Assembly (NCBI GenBank): GCA_002946415.1
Contig: NJPS01000079.1
Coordinates: 806,001 to 870,000, forward strand
Direction of reading: 5' to 3'
DNA from: Rutstroemia sp. NJR-2017a BVV2
Taxonomy: Eukaryota > Ascomycota > Leotiomycetes > Helotiales > Rutstroemiaceae
DNA: 64,000 nt
The notes beneath the pieces are model-generated. The model made no database searches and was not told the DNA's origin. It saw only the letters and a list, made by a program, of their open reading frames with translations. Of this stretch, positions 24,655-34,640 are shown piece after piece. The number at the start of each line of letters is the position of its first letter. Position 1 is the stretch's first letter. Position numbers and translations under genes: made by a program.

Positions 24655-24895
24655 CGCCTCCTCTTCCCCTTCTCTTTTCTCCTCTCCTATATATATTCCA
24701 AACCTCCTATTTTCTCCTCTTTTATATATCCCAAACCTTCTCTTCTCCTCTCCCCTCCTATCCCCTCCCTCCTTTCCTTTCCCTCTCCTAGCCCTCCTTC
24801 TCTCCTGGTCCCCCTCACATAAAATCCAAAATCCAACCCTTTCCCTTCCCCCTTTCCCCCTCCTCCCTCCCCTCCTCCCACTCCCAACCCCCACA
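24655..24895. repeat. long polypyrimidine/polypurine tract
   Basis: About 240 bp in which the plus strand is nearly all C and T with CCTCC/CCCTTTCCC runs, ending at the stop of the minus-strand gene at 24896. It would be a purine-rich, G-run-rich 3' UTR in that gene's transcript. Confidence 0.7.
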
Positions 24896-26395
24896 TCAAG
24901 ACGGAATCACATTCTGTTGGTACTTCCAAATGGGGCCTTTCCTAGACTCCGCTACTTGCGTCGCTGGGAGATGGATACTGCTTTTTTTGCTGCCTGTTTC
25001 TGATTGATTGGTGTGTGATTGCTGGGTATCGGATCGATTGGATGCTGTATCTGGTTGCTGCTGTCCTTGGTCTTGTCCTTGTTGCGGTTCAATACCTGAT
25101 GTATTTGATGTTGTTTCCAGTTGCTGATCCAACCCGTCCAACTCAACCTTCTTCCCCGCCGGTCCCGAAACCGCACCTTTTCTCGGTCTTTCACTTTCAC
25201 TTTCACTCCCATCCCCATTCCTATTCCTATTCCACCAGTCCTCTCCCCTATCACCCCTCTCTCCTCCCTCCTCCTCATCCCCCTCAACTCTCTCTCCCCT
25301 CGGCTTCGCGAATATCCCATACTTCATACAATGTCTCCACCCCTTCCCCATCATACCCATAGCTCTTCCCATCTTCTTCACTTGATCTTTAACCCTCTTC
25401 ACTATATCTCTATCCCCATCCCCATTCCCCTCCCCTAACCCCTCACCATTATCACTCTCCTCTGTCCTCTCATTCTCCATAAAAGCTCCCGGAACATCAT
25501 GATGTATAGCCGTCTGAAATTTTGGCATCCCAGCGTTCTTCTGTGCGTTTTCGTCGGCGAGACGGAGTCGGGCGCTGACGTTTGAGGGGGAGATTGAGGG
25601 GGAGGAATGCGGTGTGGAGGGGGTGGAAGTGGGGTTGGAGGTTTTGAGGATGGGTTTCTGGGGGGGTTTTTGCGAGGGGGGAGGCGGGGAAGTTTGAGGT
25701 TGGGGGGTTGGGTTGTTTTGGGGTTGTGGGTTTTGTTGTGGAGGTGGGTTCTGTTTTGGAGGTGGATTGTTTTGTTGATGCGGATTGCGATTCTCCTGAG
25801 GTTGCGGAGTTCGATTCTCCCGAGTTTGTGAAACTTGACTGCCTTGTTGTTGCTGCGTTCGATCACTTTGTTGTTCCCGCATTCGATCCACCCTAGCTTG
25901 CGCATTCAATCTCTGCACTTCAATCTCCCGCACTCGATTCTCCTCCCCTCGATCCCCCCGAATATCCCGCACTCGAACACCCTGTTGCTCCAATCGAGCA
26001 TTCCCCCGCTCCATAATTGCACGAATATCTCGTCGTACGTCTTCACTCACATCCTGAATAACAGGAAGAGGTGGAACCCCAGAAACGGGAAATGGAACTG
26101 GTAGAGCTTGATCTGGAGGTGGGATACGTAGCGCGGTGAGGAGGCTCATGGGGATGGAGTCGTTGTAGGGGTCGCCGGGTGGGGTGGAGGGGGAGTCCGG
26201 GGGCGTGCTGCTTAGGAGGGCTTCTTCGTAGGGGGGTGGGTTGGTGTGGGAATCGGTGTGGGGGGAGAGGTGAGGGGTGGTGCTGTTGGTGGGATTGGTG
26301 GGAGGGTTGGAGTTGGCGGGATTGGAGCGGGTGTTGGGATTGGGACGGAAAGGTAGGAGGGGGGTGATGGGGATGTTTGATGGGGGCGAAGACAT
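24896..26395 (-). CDS. disordered Pro/Gln/Asn-rich protein with PPPY motif
   Basis: Intron-free, 499 residues, unknown. The first about 100 residues are Pro/Ser/Thr/Asn-rich and contain PPPYEEALL (about 53-61), a consensus ligand for WW domains of Nedd4/Rsp5-type ubiquitin ligases. A predicted helix rich in Arg and Glu follows (about 118-185, VRRDIRAIMERGNARLEQQ and similar), then a Gln/Asn/Pro-rich low-complexity block (about 185-265). Next come a short conserved-looking island (SARLRLADENAQKNAGMPKF, about 285-305), a basic Met/Gly/Lys segment and an acidic/Gln-rich end. No membrane segment or catalytic domain is visible. An Rsp5-adaptor or substrate role is only a possibility from the PY motif. 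Strong strand base asymmetry of the region inflates open frames, but the composition over 499 codons and the consistent start support a real gene. Confidence 0.65.
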   Translation of the reverse strand: MSSPPSNIPITPLLPFRPNPNTRSNPANSNPPTNPTNSTTPHLSPHTDSHTNPPPYEEALLSSTPPDSPSTPPGDPYNDSIPMSLLTALRIPPPDQALPVPFPVSGVPPLPVIQDVSEDVRRDIRAIMERGNARLEQQGVRVRDIRGDRGEENRVREIEVQRLNAQARVDRMREQQSDRTQQQQGSQVSQTRENRTPQPQENRNPHQQNNPPPKQNPPPQQNPQPQNNPTPQPQTSPPPPSQKPPQKPILKTSNPTSTPSTPHSSPSISPSNVSARLRLADENAQKNAGMPKFQTAIHHDVPGAFMENERTEESDNGEGLGEGNGDGDRDIVKRVKDQVKKMGRAMGMMGKGWRHCMKYGIFAKPRGERVEGDEEEGGERGDRGEDWWNRNRNGDGSESESERPRKGAVSGPAGKKVELDGLDQQLETTSNTSGIEPQQGQDQGQQQPDTASNRSDTQQSHTNQSETGSKKSSIHLPATQVAESRKGPIWKYQQNVIPS

Positions 26396-26794
26396 GGTGT
26401 GGGTTTAGAGTAAGATGGCCGTCGAAGGTGAGTTAGGATAGTAAAGTATAGAAGGTAAAAGATGTTTGATTTTTGGGTTGATTGAGGTAATGGATGTGGA
26501 AGATAATGGATGTGGAAGATAATGGATGTGGAAGATAATGGATGGAATAACAAAAAAGAGGATGGATGGCGATATAGAATATGTTGAAGATGAATGTTCG
26601 ATATGGAATATCTTAAGATGGATCGAATGACGAGAAATACTTCAGACGATAACATTATGAATGACCTGTTCCACTCGAGGAAAGAACGACGAAAAGGAGA
26701 AAATAATTGACGTATAAGCAAATTCTGTGCATTCAATCCAGCAAGAACCTCCCTAGCTTCCTAATCTCCACCCCTTCCCTCCTTCCCAAACCAT
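26396..26794. other. promoter region of the PPPY gene and 3' flank of the secreted-protein gene
   Basis: About 400 bp on the upstream side of the minus-strand gene that starts at 26395. It contains a 16-bp tandem repeat (26489-26545). No further gene. Confidence 0.4.
26489..26545. repeat. 16-bp tandem repeat, 3.5 copies
   Basis: AATGGATGTGGAAGAT is repeated exactly three times (26489-26536), followed by a partial copy. It lies about 95-150 bp upstream of the start codon at 26395, on the promoter side. Confidence 0.9.
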
Positions 26795-27706
26795 CTAAGC
26801 AGTCCCAATACACTCTCCATAAACCTGTCAAAACAATCAATCAGTCAGTCACACTCCCACCAAATATATTTTAACAAGGCAAGAACATCCAACATACAGT
26901 CCCGAAAGAAGTATCAATCCAACCACCATATCCTCCACAGGTTTTATAGATCTTATCCATCCAGGCCTCACACTTCGGGATCGTGACTCGGGTGGTGCCA
27001 CGCTCGACTTCGATATTGCCTGTAGGGGTTTGTTAGGGGTTGGTTCGTTTCTTTTCATTTTCCATTTGCTTTGAATAAAACCTCATCTTCTCTTCTCCAA
27101 ACTTTGTTTCTAATCTCTGCAAACCCGAAGCCCATCTAATCCAACTCTCTCCAAAAAATACAAAAGCAAAGCAAACAAAAACTACTCACCCCAAAAAATC
27201 TGCTCATCCCCCTTTCCATCCGGTACATGCGGCATCTTGGCGCCGATAGACTGGCCCGTGGTGATGAACATTCCTTCTTCGTTCTTGTAGCTGAAGAAGG
27301 TGCGGCAGAAGTCGGAGGCGGCGTCTTTGAAGCTGACGCCGTGGAGGACGCAGGCTTTGCCGATTTTGTCTCCTGTGGGGGGTTTTAGTGGGAGAGGGGG
27401 GGGGCTGTAAAGAATGGGAGGATGGAGAGGGAGAGGGAGAGAAGAGGGGGGTTGATGGAAGGAGGGGAGAGGTGAGGAGAGAGGGAAGGGAGAGTAATAG
27501 AGGAGGAATGTGGGTGCGAGTGGGTGAGGGATGAGGATTGGTGTGGGAAGGAGGGTAGAGCAAGCTCCGGGAATAAATACTCTAAAATAAAGAGACAGCA
27601 ACATACGTCTAATATGGCACCCAGTCGGTCTATGCCAAACTCTTACGCCCTCAACAGTGCTGGCGAGTGTAAGGAAAGCGAAAACGACAACCTTGGTGAG
27701 CTGCAT
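26795..27706 (-). CDS. small secreted cysteine protein (effector-like)
   Basis: Four exons on the minus strand, 27706-27607, 27372-27190, 27019-26898 and 26824-26795, fit in phase and give 144 residues. MQLTKVVVFAFLTLASTVEG is a convincing signal peptide. The mature part has six cysteines in the contexts TGCHI, KACVL, DFCRT, PKCEAW, KTCGG and GECIG, which is enough for three disulfides. It also has several aromatic residues (FCRTFFSYKNEEG, IFWGN, CEAWMDKIYKTCGGYGGW). The last exon encodes only VYGECIGTA and adds the sixth Cys. If intron 3 were retained the protein would end a few codons later without it, which argues for splicing. Intron 1 (234 nt) is extremely pyrimidine-rich on the coding strand. 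The size, secretion signal and even Cys number fit an apoplastic effector or secreted antimicrobial-type protein. I do not recognise a named family. Confidence 0.75.
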
Positions 27707-28554
27707 ATTGAAATATTTTTGTGAACGTTCACCGAGTGATGACAAAAGAAATTGAGAGTGATAGTATTTCTCAAAAGCAAAATTCCGCAAATATTCGAGG
27801 GTGCGAGAAGTTTTATAGGATAAAAGTTTTGGTCGTTTTAAGTGCGTTTTTCGGGTGAGAGATTTTTTGGTTGAGAAAAACATGGTCCATGGTATTGAGA
27901 TGTATGGATCGTGAGGCTATTCGGATATGCTTTTCGGTACCAGGGAAGGTAATGATTTGGGTTTGTTCGGTGGGTTGGCTGTTGAACGGGGAAATTCTTA
28001 GGTTTTGGTTGGATAGGGCGAGATGCAGTTGCTAAGTAGAATGGTCGAGGTTAAACAAGTACACGAAATACATCCATCCTCTAGTTGCTTGCATCTCGAC
28101 TCATCGTGATATGTTTCGCGAACCGGGTCTCGCTTGGAAATTTAGGGGCAAACACCAAAGATCAACCACTAGATCCGGTCAAAATTTTATCACCACATGA
28201 CTTTGTAGAATTTGGCAGTTCTGGCTTGAAGAGACGGTTCACTTTCGTCTCTGGACATAGTTTTAAAAAACTTTTATGAGTATACTAAACATGGCCAGTA
28301 CGAAGTAAATTCTAGCTTCTTTGGAGATCTGGAGAGGCCTGGTGAGAATTCTGGGCCGCCTTAGACTCCTGATTTGGGTCTCACTGAGGTAACTCGGTTC
28401 ATAATCCCACTTGGAACAATTGATACACTCGTGACCTATCATTAAGGTTTTGCATACCACGGATAGAGTGAAGCTTCAGTAATTCACGATTCTCAAAATT
28501 AAACGGGCCCCTTTCTGCTTAGCCAACCCGATTGATATTTCCTACACCTTCCCC
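27707..28554. other. intergenic spacer
   Basis: Promoter of the secreted-protein gene on the left and 3' flank of the MFS gene on the right. No coding, RNA or repeat signal that I can support. Confidence 0.4.
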
Positions 28555-30433
28555 TTAATCATTATGACCAGTCGCCACACCCCAAAAGAAAGCTATCCAA
28601 GAACCCAACACCAACAGCATCAACGCTCCAAAACAAATCTTTGAAATCCTCTTATTCTTCTCACCATTCTCATTGTGGAATTTCTCATTACGATCATTAA
28701 TCAACTGACCATTCGCAGTTCTCTGCTTACGCGTCCATTGCAGACGACGTAAGTCGACCGATTTGAGCGAAAGTGCGATTAAGGCGAATGACACAACTGC
28801 CGAACAGGCTGAGTCTACTACGTAGAGAATGGTGACTTTACCATAGGAGTTGTTATCTGCGTCTTGGATTGCACCTGCGAGGATGCGTACGATGATGTTC
28901 ATGCTGGATTATAGGTTAGTATGGGAATTAAAAGGGGGATGAATGGAAGACTGACGCATTGTTCATGGTGATCTTTATTGCGTAGGCGGAACCAAATACT
29001 GATTGATCCCACATGGATGTGCGGATGCTGTCAATAATGGTGGTTGGACCGAAACAGTATGCAAAAGCGTAGATGCCGAATGAGGCGCCAGTAGCTTTGA
29101 TAGAGGGTGCCCAGTTGACGATGCACATAGCTACGAAAACACCGCAACCACAGAATGCCACTGGTATATGTGAGCAACATGAGTTGCATGTCAGGGATGG
29201 AATGTACACATACTGAGAGAAATTCGGTTGCCGAAGAGATCGATGAATATTCCTAGCAATGGGACCAGGAAGAATCCTGATAGGTTAGTGCCAGGAACGT
29301 AGTAACCAAAGTTCATGTTTCAATACATACCTCCATATTGGAGAGCTGAAGTGTACCACCCAGCAGACACCGAATCAACACCCAACCTCATCTCCGCCAT
29401 TTCCGTAGCATTACTGGTGAATATGACAGCAGTAGATGTTTCAAACATGGAAAATGCCATAATACACCAGAAGACCCAGGGCATTTCAATAATCTTTCGC
29501 CATTCAAGCTTTTTGTTGCTTTCTGTGAGCTTTTCGCCAGTAGCCGGATCCGCGGTAGACTTAAACTTCTTGTTTGCATAGCGAGTGAAGAAGTAGAAAC
29601 CAGCAGTCATGAGATTCGTGAAGAGATTCATGGCCACTGATACCCAATACACATTCGAGAAGTCTCCAGTGTTCTTCGCAATGATGTTGGCGGAGGATTT
29701 TCCGACAAATGCTCCGATTTTTCCAATGCCTAGTTCAAGACCGAGAGTCGAGGCAAATCCGTGGTTTGGTGGGAACCATGATGAGAAGATCTTGTACCTA
29801 TTTGCTATGTGAGCGATGTTTAGCCGGAGGAATCAATCACCATACTGTGCGATTTGTGTGGCTATATCTCCGAAAGCCTTGATCACTGTTCCACCAACCA
29901 TAAACTGATAGTTTCTCGTATGAGTGGCCGCAGCGATAAGGATGGAGCCTATCGTGAAGATAATGTTGCCGTAGAATATTGCACCTAGAGCATATAATAT
30001 CAGCAAGAAGCATAACAATATTGCAACACAGCATTCAACATAGGGTCTTACCTGCGCCGCCGATTCTGTCCGTCACCACACCGCTCACCAGCATCAAAGC
30101 TGTGACCATGAAGTCCTGACTCGCATCAAGTAGAGCATATTCGGTGTTGTTGATGTTCATCTCCTTTTTGATGGTTGACTTCATCGCACTGGTGATCCCA
30201 CTGCTCCAATTTGAACCAAACCCGATAGCAGAAACCATAAGGATTGAAGCCAACTTCCATTTCAGAGGGACTGGGATTTGGCCTGAGGGACTGTCATTGA
30301 CCTGCGCCGCCTCTTGATCACTCGTGCTGGCTGACTCGGCAGAGACCGTAGCTCCATCTTTCTCCATGGTTTCAGATGATACCACACTTTTTGGTGTTGA
30401 AATCTCAACCTGACTGCTATCGGTGCCTGCCAT
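28555..30433 (-). CDS. MFS transporter, MFSD1-like
   Basis: Six exons on the minus strand: 30433-30052, 29984-29846, 29797-29331, 29276-29214, 29160-28956 and 28903-28555. All introns are 46-67 nt and phases are exact, giving 534 residues. A hydrophilic acidic N-terminus (about 65 aa) precedes the first membrane helix (WKLASILMVSAIGFGSNW). About twelve hydrophobic segments follow with a charged central loop (KFKSTADPATGEKLTESNKK) between the halves. Conserved-looking blocks such as GVVTDRIGGAGAIFYGN and LELGIGKIGAFVGKS resemble the fungal branch of the MFSD1 group, whose animal member is a lysosomal transporter. The substrate is not predictable from sequence. The ATG at 30433 is chosen because the upstream extension starts with GTG. 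The divergent upstream region contains three ATCWGATAA sites, so iron- or GATA-dependent regulation is a testable guess. Confidence 0.9.
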
Positions 30434-30692
30434 GACTTCCAGATTCACGGCCTTGCAGTAAGCAAGCAGTTAAGGAATGAACTTGGTGGTAGGATGCGAT
30501 AAAAAGGAGACACCGAAGCATCTCTGCCACGGTTGACTTCATTGTATTATGTATTTCCTATGTCATCGGAGCAAGCCATTCTATGACCAACGACACCCCA
30601 CTATTCAACAGCAAAGTCCCCATCTGCGTACGAACGAAGCAGTAACATGTGGAGAAAGTTCCCACGTAGAGTTTCTTGGCGGAGCAGAGATT

Positions 30693-30722
30693 TTATCAGA
30701 TTGCATGGGTTTGATCTGATAA
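30693..30722. promoter_or_regulatory. inverted pair of SreA-type GATA sites
   Basis: TTATCAGAT (30693-30701) and ATCTGATAA (30714-30722) are exact reverse complements separated by 12 bp. Both match ATCWGATAA, the extended site of iron-responsive GATA repressors of the SreA/Urbs1 type. They lie about 260-290 bp upstream of the MFS start at 30433. Simple HGATAR recognition by AreA-type factors is an alternative. Confidence 0.55.
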
Positions 30723-31112
30723 GAAACCTTGGCGTTCATGACCCGGAAATGCCCTTTTCCCTTGATGCACTTCGACATTCCACACAGAATGTCAAAAAAC
30801 GTGCTCAAATTGACTGCGGCTAGCTGGATGAGTTCATCTTAGGTAAAATACTATCCTCGAGGTATTCAACCTTCGTCCACATAAGCTCGTGAATGTCCGA
30901 AACCGCAGGGTTTGTGGCTTTCTGTTCGCTGCGAGGACTCGTCGTCCAGGAATATCATCATGCCTTCTCGCCAATGCTTCCTATATGATCTACTAGTGGT
31001 GAATTATCGGCCCACGTATAGTGGATCGAGCAGTCTTGCTCGGGTCCGAGAAACTACTAAGTCTAGAGTCTAGACAGGACGTTGCGACAGGTTGTTGATC
31101 AAGAATCCAATC

Positions 31113-31121
31113 TTATCTGAT
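31113..31121 (-). promoter_or_regulatory. third SreA-type GATA site
   Basis: TTATCTGAT on the plus strand is ATCAGATAA on the minus strand, again matching ATCWGATAA. It is about 680 bp from the MFS start and 650 bp from the lipase start. A GATAA follows directly (31123-31127), making a compact double GATA. Confidence 0.45.
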
Positions 31122-31774
31122 CCGATAAATCCAGCGCCGGCCGCATCTCGGAGTTTATCAAGCAGGTCACTGAAGAGTTCTTTCTTCTGTGGGCGAGTGA
31201 TTGATCCGATCCATTTCTGTCGTTTGCATCTCCAAAGAAGCGAGTGCCGCACATCGCACACATCAGCTTCTGCCGGCAAATATGTTTCGAAAGAAGAGGC
31301 TTCATCAATTCCGTACCTGCCTTCTGGCACGAAATGCACAGTCGAACTTAATTCCAGCATGGGACTACCCAGCCACGTGTTCGACGTAAAGGGTGTGGCT
31401 AGGGCATTGCGGGGGCTTGCCTAGCTCTCCAACGGACAGCCCAAGATCGTTCAAGATACATACAATTCCCTGCGAAACGTCCTCAAAATCAAGGTTTCAA
31501 GTGATAATCGAGGCAAGACTGGAGTTAAAACAACCTGCAAAGGCTAAGTTCCATCATCAACATCACCAATGTTTTAGCCCGGGGTCCAAGCACATTTACC
31601 CTCGAACCAAAGGCGCATGGCATGCCATGTTTCGACGTGCGATGTGACTGGAATGGGAATGTCTGTTCTTCATCAAATGGTGTGGTTAGAGCTTTGAATG
31701 TGTATCTTAAATAATGATATGTATGGGCTGCTTCCGTAAGTTGTCGTGTGTGTTTTCGTTGTATTCAATAATTC

Positions 31775-33597
31775 ATGAAACCCTCAATGGCCGAGAAACC
31801 GGCGTATCCGCCGCCATCGAACAACCCATTGTTCGTTGCCATCCCAACCTATGGACTGCCAACCATCGGGAAGAGAATGAAATGGAAAGCCATACAAATT
31901 ATGTCCACGTTCCTCTACATAGGTGGCATCATAATACTGCTCGGTGCGGTAATAAGATCTCTCATCAAGTCCAAAAACCCTGAACAAGAACGACCATTCC
32001 AAGAAGAGGAGAACCGTCGAGCGCAAACCAGGAAACAAGACGAGAAGGCATGGAAGAAAAGAAAAGCGCAGAGATCATCTGGCTCACCTGATATTGAAAG
32101 AGACGCCGAAATCAACGACGGATTCGTGCCCACCGAAGGCGGGCCCGATAAATTCATCGTCGACGCCGCCTACTACGCGAAAAGAGTCGGCCTCGACTCC
32201 GAGGAAGTCAAAGTCCAAACTGAAGACGGCCATATCATAGTTCTCTGGCATATCTATGATCCACGAGAATATACTCCTATGACTCCAGAGCAGCGAGCAG
32301 TGCGTGGACCGGAGTGTATTGATAACATTAGACCACCCACACGAGCGAGGAAGTCAGCGAGATCCAAGAGGCAGAAATACCCAGTTTTGATGATCCATGG
32401 ACTTTTGCAGAGTGCGGGTGTGTATGTAACTAATGATGAGCATTCGCTCGCGTTTTGGCTGTGTAAGCTGGGATATGATGTGTGGTTAGGGAATAATCGT
32501 GCGGGATTCAAACCGGAACATGTCAGTCTAAAACCAAATGATCCGTCTATGTGGGCTTGGAATAGTAAGTTCCATCATAATATCATGCAAAAGTACCATA
32601 TTTGTGAAATAAGACTGCTAACCAGCACACAGTTAGACACATGGGCGAACTAGATCTCCCGGCATTAATCGCTCGCGTTCTTTCCGAGACCGGCTTCCCC
32701 CAGCTTGCCCTTATAGCCCACTCTCAAGGAACAACACAGACTCTGATAGCATTATCCAAAGACCAGCGATCATCCATGGGAGCCAAAATCTCCGTTTTCT
32801 GTGCACTAACACCAGCAGCATACGGCGGACCACTACTGAATTCCAAGCACTTCAAATTCTGTCGCGACGTCTCTCCTTCTCTATTCCGAAAATTCTTCGG
32901 CATCAAAGGCTTCATGCCGATCCTTGGCTCTTTCAACGCGATCCAGGGTCTCATACCGCAAAGCTGGATCGGTGCTCCAAGCTATGTGGTATATAACTAT
33001 CTATTTGGCTGGGGCGACGAGAAATGGGACCGCGGAGTAAGAGATAGGAATTTCATGTTCGCGCCTACGTATATCAGTGCGGAGGCGATGAAATGGTGGT
33101 TATCTTCCGAAGGATTTGCACAGCATGGATGTATTCTGGCGACGGAAGAGGAATGGAGACGGGAAGACGAAGAGGATGCGTTGGAAGATTACTACAATAA
33201 GATCCCGGGGTCAAGATTATCTCCGGATGAAGCGAATGAGTTGTTGTTGAAGCATGAGGATAATCCTACTCGGCCAGATCCATGGTATGATAGTCAGAGC
33301 CCGCCAATGGCTTTTTGGGTCGCGGGACGAGATTGTTTGGTGGATGGGAGGAAGCTGGTGAATCGGTTTCGGAGGGGGAGGGAACCGTATGCGAGGGTGG
33401 TGCATGTGGATGTTATTGAGGATTATGAACATCTCGATGTGGTTTGGAGTTGCGATGTTATAGAAAAAGTAGGGACGGAGTTGAGGGATGTGATTTGGAA
33501 GACGTGTAATGCGAGAGAGACGGCAAGGGTTCCTAAAGGATGCCATGATTTGCAGAAATGGCTGGATGTCGAGAAACCTCCGATAAGAACATCATAA
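31775..33597 (+). CDS. membrane-anchored lipase, steryl ester hydrolase type
   Basis: Two exons, 31775-32564 and 32633-33597 (intron 68 nt, GTAAGT, CTAAC, CAG), give 584 residues. One membrane helix near the N-terminus (about 44-63, FLYIGGIIILLGAVIRSLI) is followed by a charged linker. The alpha/beta-hydrolase lipase domain then shows the oxyanion HG in VLMIHGLLQSAG, GYDVWLGNNRG-like, and the nucleophile elbow AHSQG with Ser294. An Asp follows in the AGRDCLVDG block (497 or 501) and His530 in DYEHLDVVW. This order is that of acid-lipase/steryl ester hydrolases (yeast Tgl1, Yeh1, Yeh2), single-pass proteins that cleave sterol esters at lipid droplets or the plasma membrane. The catalytic triad appears intact. 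A second ATG at codon 5 is an alternative start. Exact orthology among Tgl1/Yeh1/Yeh2 is open. Confidence 0.9.
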
Positions 33598-33686
33598 GAT
33601 TGAAGGCAAATTTGATAATAGAACAAATCATAGGCGATACTCCCAGATACCATGAAAGCCATCCAGACTCCCCCGCGCAGAAACTA

Positions 33687-34640
33687 CTATATCTTAAAGT
33701 ACCCCGGCTGCAACCAACTAAACCCACCATCCTCATCATACCTCCTCGAAATCTCCACCAATCTCCAATGATTTTCTCTCCCATAACTAGGTAACAAATA
33801 AACATTCTGCACTCGACGCATATATTAGTAATTCTGGTACACGTATCTAAAATACAAACCCAGAATACTCGAAAGATTCAAACATCTCGACGTCGACCTT
33901 GCATCATCTGCATCATCTACCCAAACGATGCTGATGCTGACAACTGTGTGAGCGCGTGAATAACTTCAATTTCGAGGATGGAATTGCACTACTCCCTTAT
34001 GAGAAGACCGTCTTCTTCAGTCATACCAAGTGCATTACCTCCATGTTTCCCAAAATACGAGATCATCTGCTTGGAACATAAGTCCTGGTAGCACTTTTGC
34101 CGCGTCCCTGATACGGGGAAGTTCTTCTTCGAATATTCCGACGATGTGGCTCATCATCTCCGCGTTATTGCGGATGCTGAACGTCCAATATTATTACTGC
34201 CAGCAAGAAACGATATCCCACCACCCAGCACCAACCCCCCAACCCCAATCCCGGAGCGCGACCAGCAACGACCACCATTTCAACCACATCCATCACAGAA
34301 TATACATCCGATCCGACCAAACCGCACCCCCTCCAACCTCAACCCACATCCCCTCCCTCGCAACATCTATATCTATCCTCCTCAACCCCCAAATCCATCG
34401 TAACACCAATAACACCCCCAATATTCCACGCTCCACCCACCACTCTTAACCGCAAACCGGCAGTCCCTTTCCCGGAGCACACGAACCGTCATCGGCGTCA
34501 CTCGACACGCTTAATTGTTGCTGCGACCAGTAGTTAGACTGTTCTTCTTCATAGATCGGACTGCCGGTAAATGAAACCCGTGCTCCGAGGACGGAGGAAA
34601 GCGTGGAGTTTGGGATTACTCTGACACTGACACTGACATG
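33687..34640 (-). pseudogene. degenerate FAD-linked (PCMH/berberine-bridge type) oxidoreductase
   Basis: Reading the minus strand from right to left, fragments of this secreted flavoenzyme family appear in the correct order but in different frames. They are VLGARVSFTGSPIYEEEQSNYWSQQ (start of the FAD domain; about 34590-34510), RFAVKSGG (about 34450), VGGAWNIGGVIGVTMDLG, a VWSDVYSVMDVV-like piece, and GVGGLVLGGGISFLAGS (about 34240-34190). These are followed by GNALGMTEEDGLLI (about 34030-33995) and the C-terminal SYGRENHWRLVEISRRYDED to PGYFKI and a stop at 33687. Stops and frame changes separate them, and the middle of the protein (between LAGS and the GNALG block) is mostly missing. The remaining span is about 950 bp where an intact gene needs about 1.4 kb plus introns. 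A few frame changes could be real introns, but the internal stops and deletion make an intact product implausible. Confidence 0.8.

Larger units (their letters stand above)
23100..24895. other. spacer with gene relic and polypyrimidine tract
   Basis: 3' flank of MOT1, then an AT-rich spacer with a GATTGATTGGTTGAAT-type tandem (about 23515-23565). The helicase relic lies at 24361-24468 and a long C/T tract at about 24655-24895. A minus-strand frame at 23823-24371 is open but has no protein character. Confidence 0.45.
30434..31774. other. divergent promoter region with GATA sites
   Basis: Spacer of 1.34 kb between the MFS gene (minus) and the lipase gene (plus). It holds three ATCWGATAA motifs. 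A 96-codon minus-strand frame (31070-31360) is open but has no recognisable domain, no signal peptide and no supporting splice structure, so I do not call it a gene. Confidence 0.5.

Noticed and set aside
31070..31360. 96-codon minus-strand frame upstream of the MFS gene
   Set aside because: A stop lies just upstream of its ATG, no domain is recognisable, and the region is better explained as promoter.
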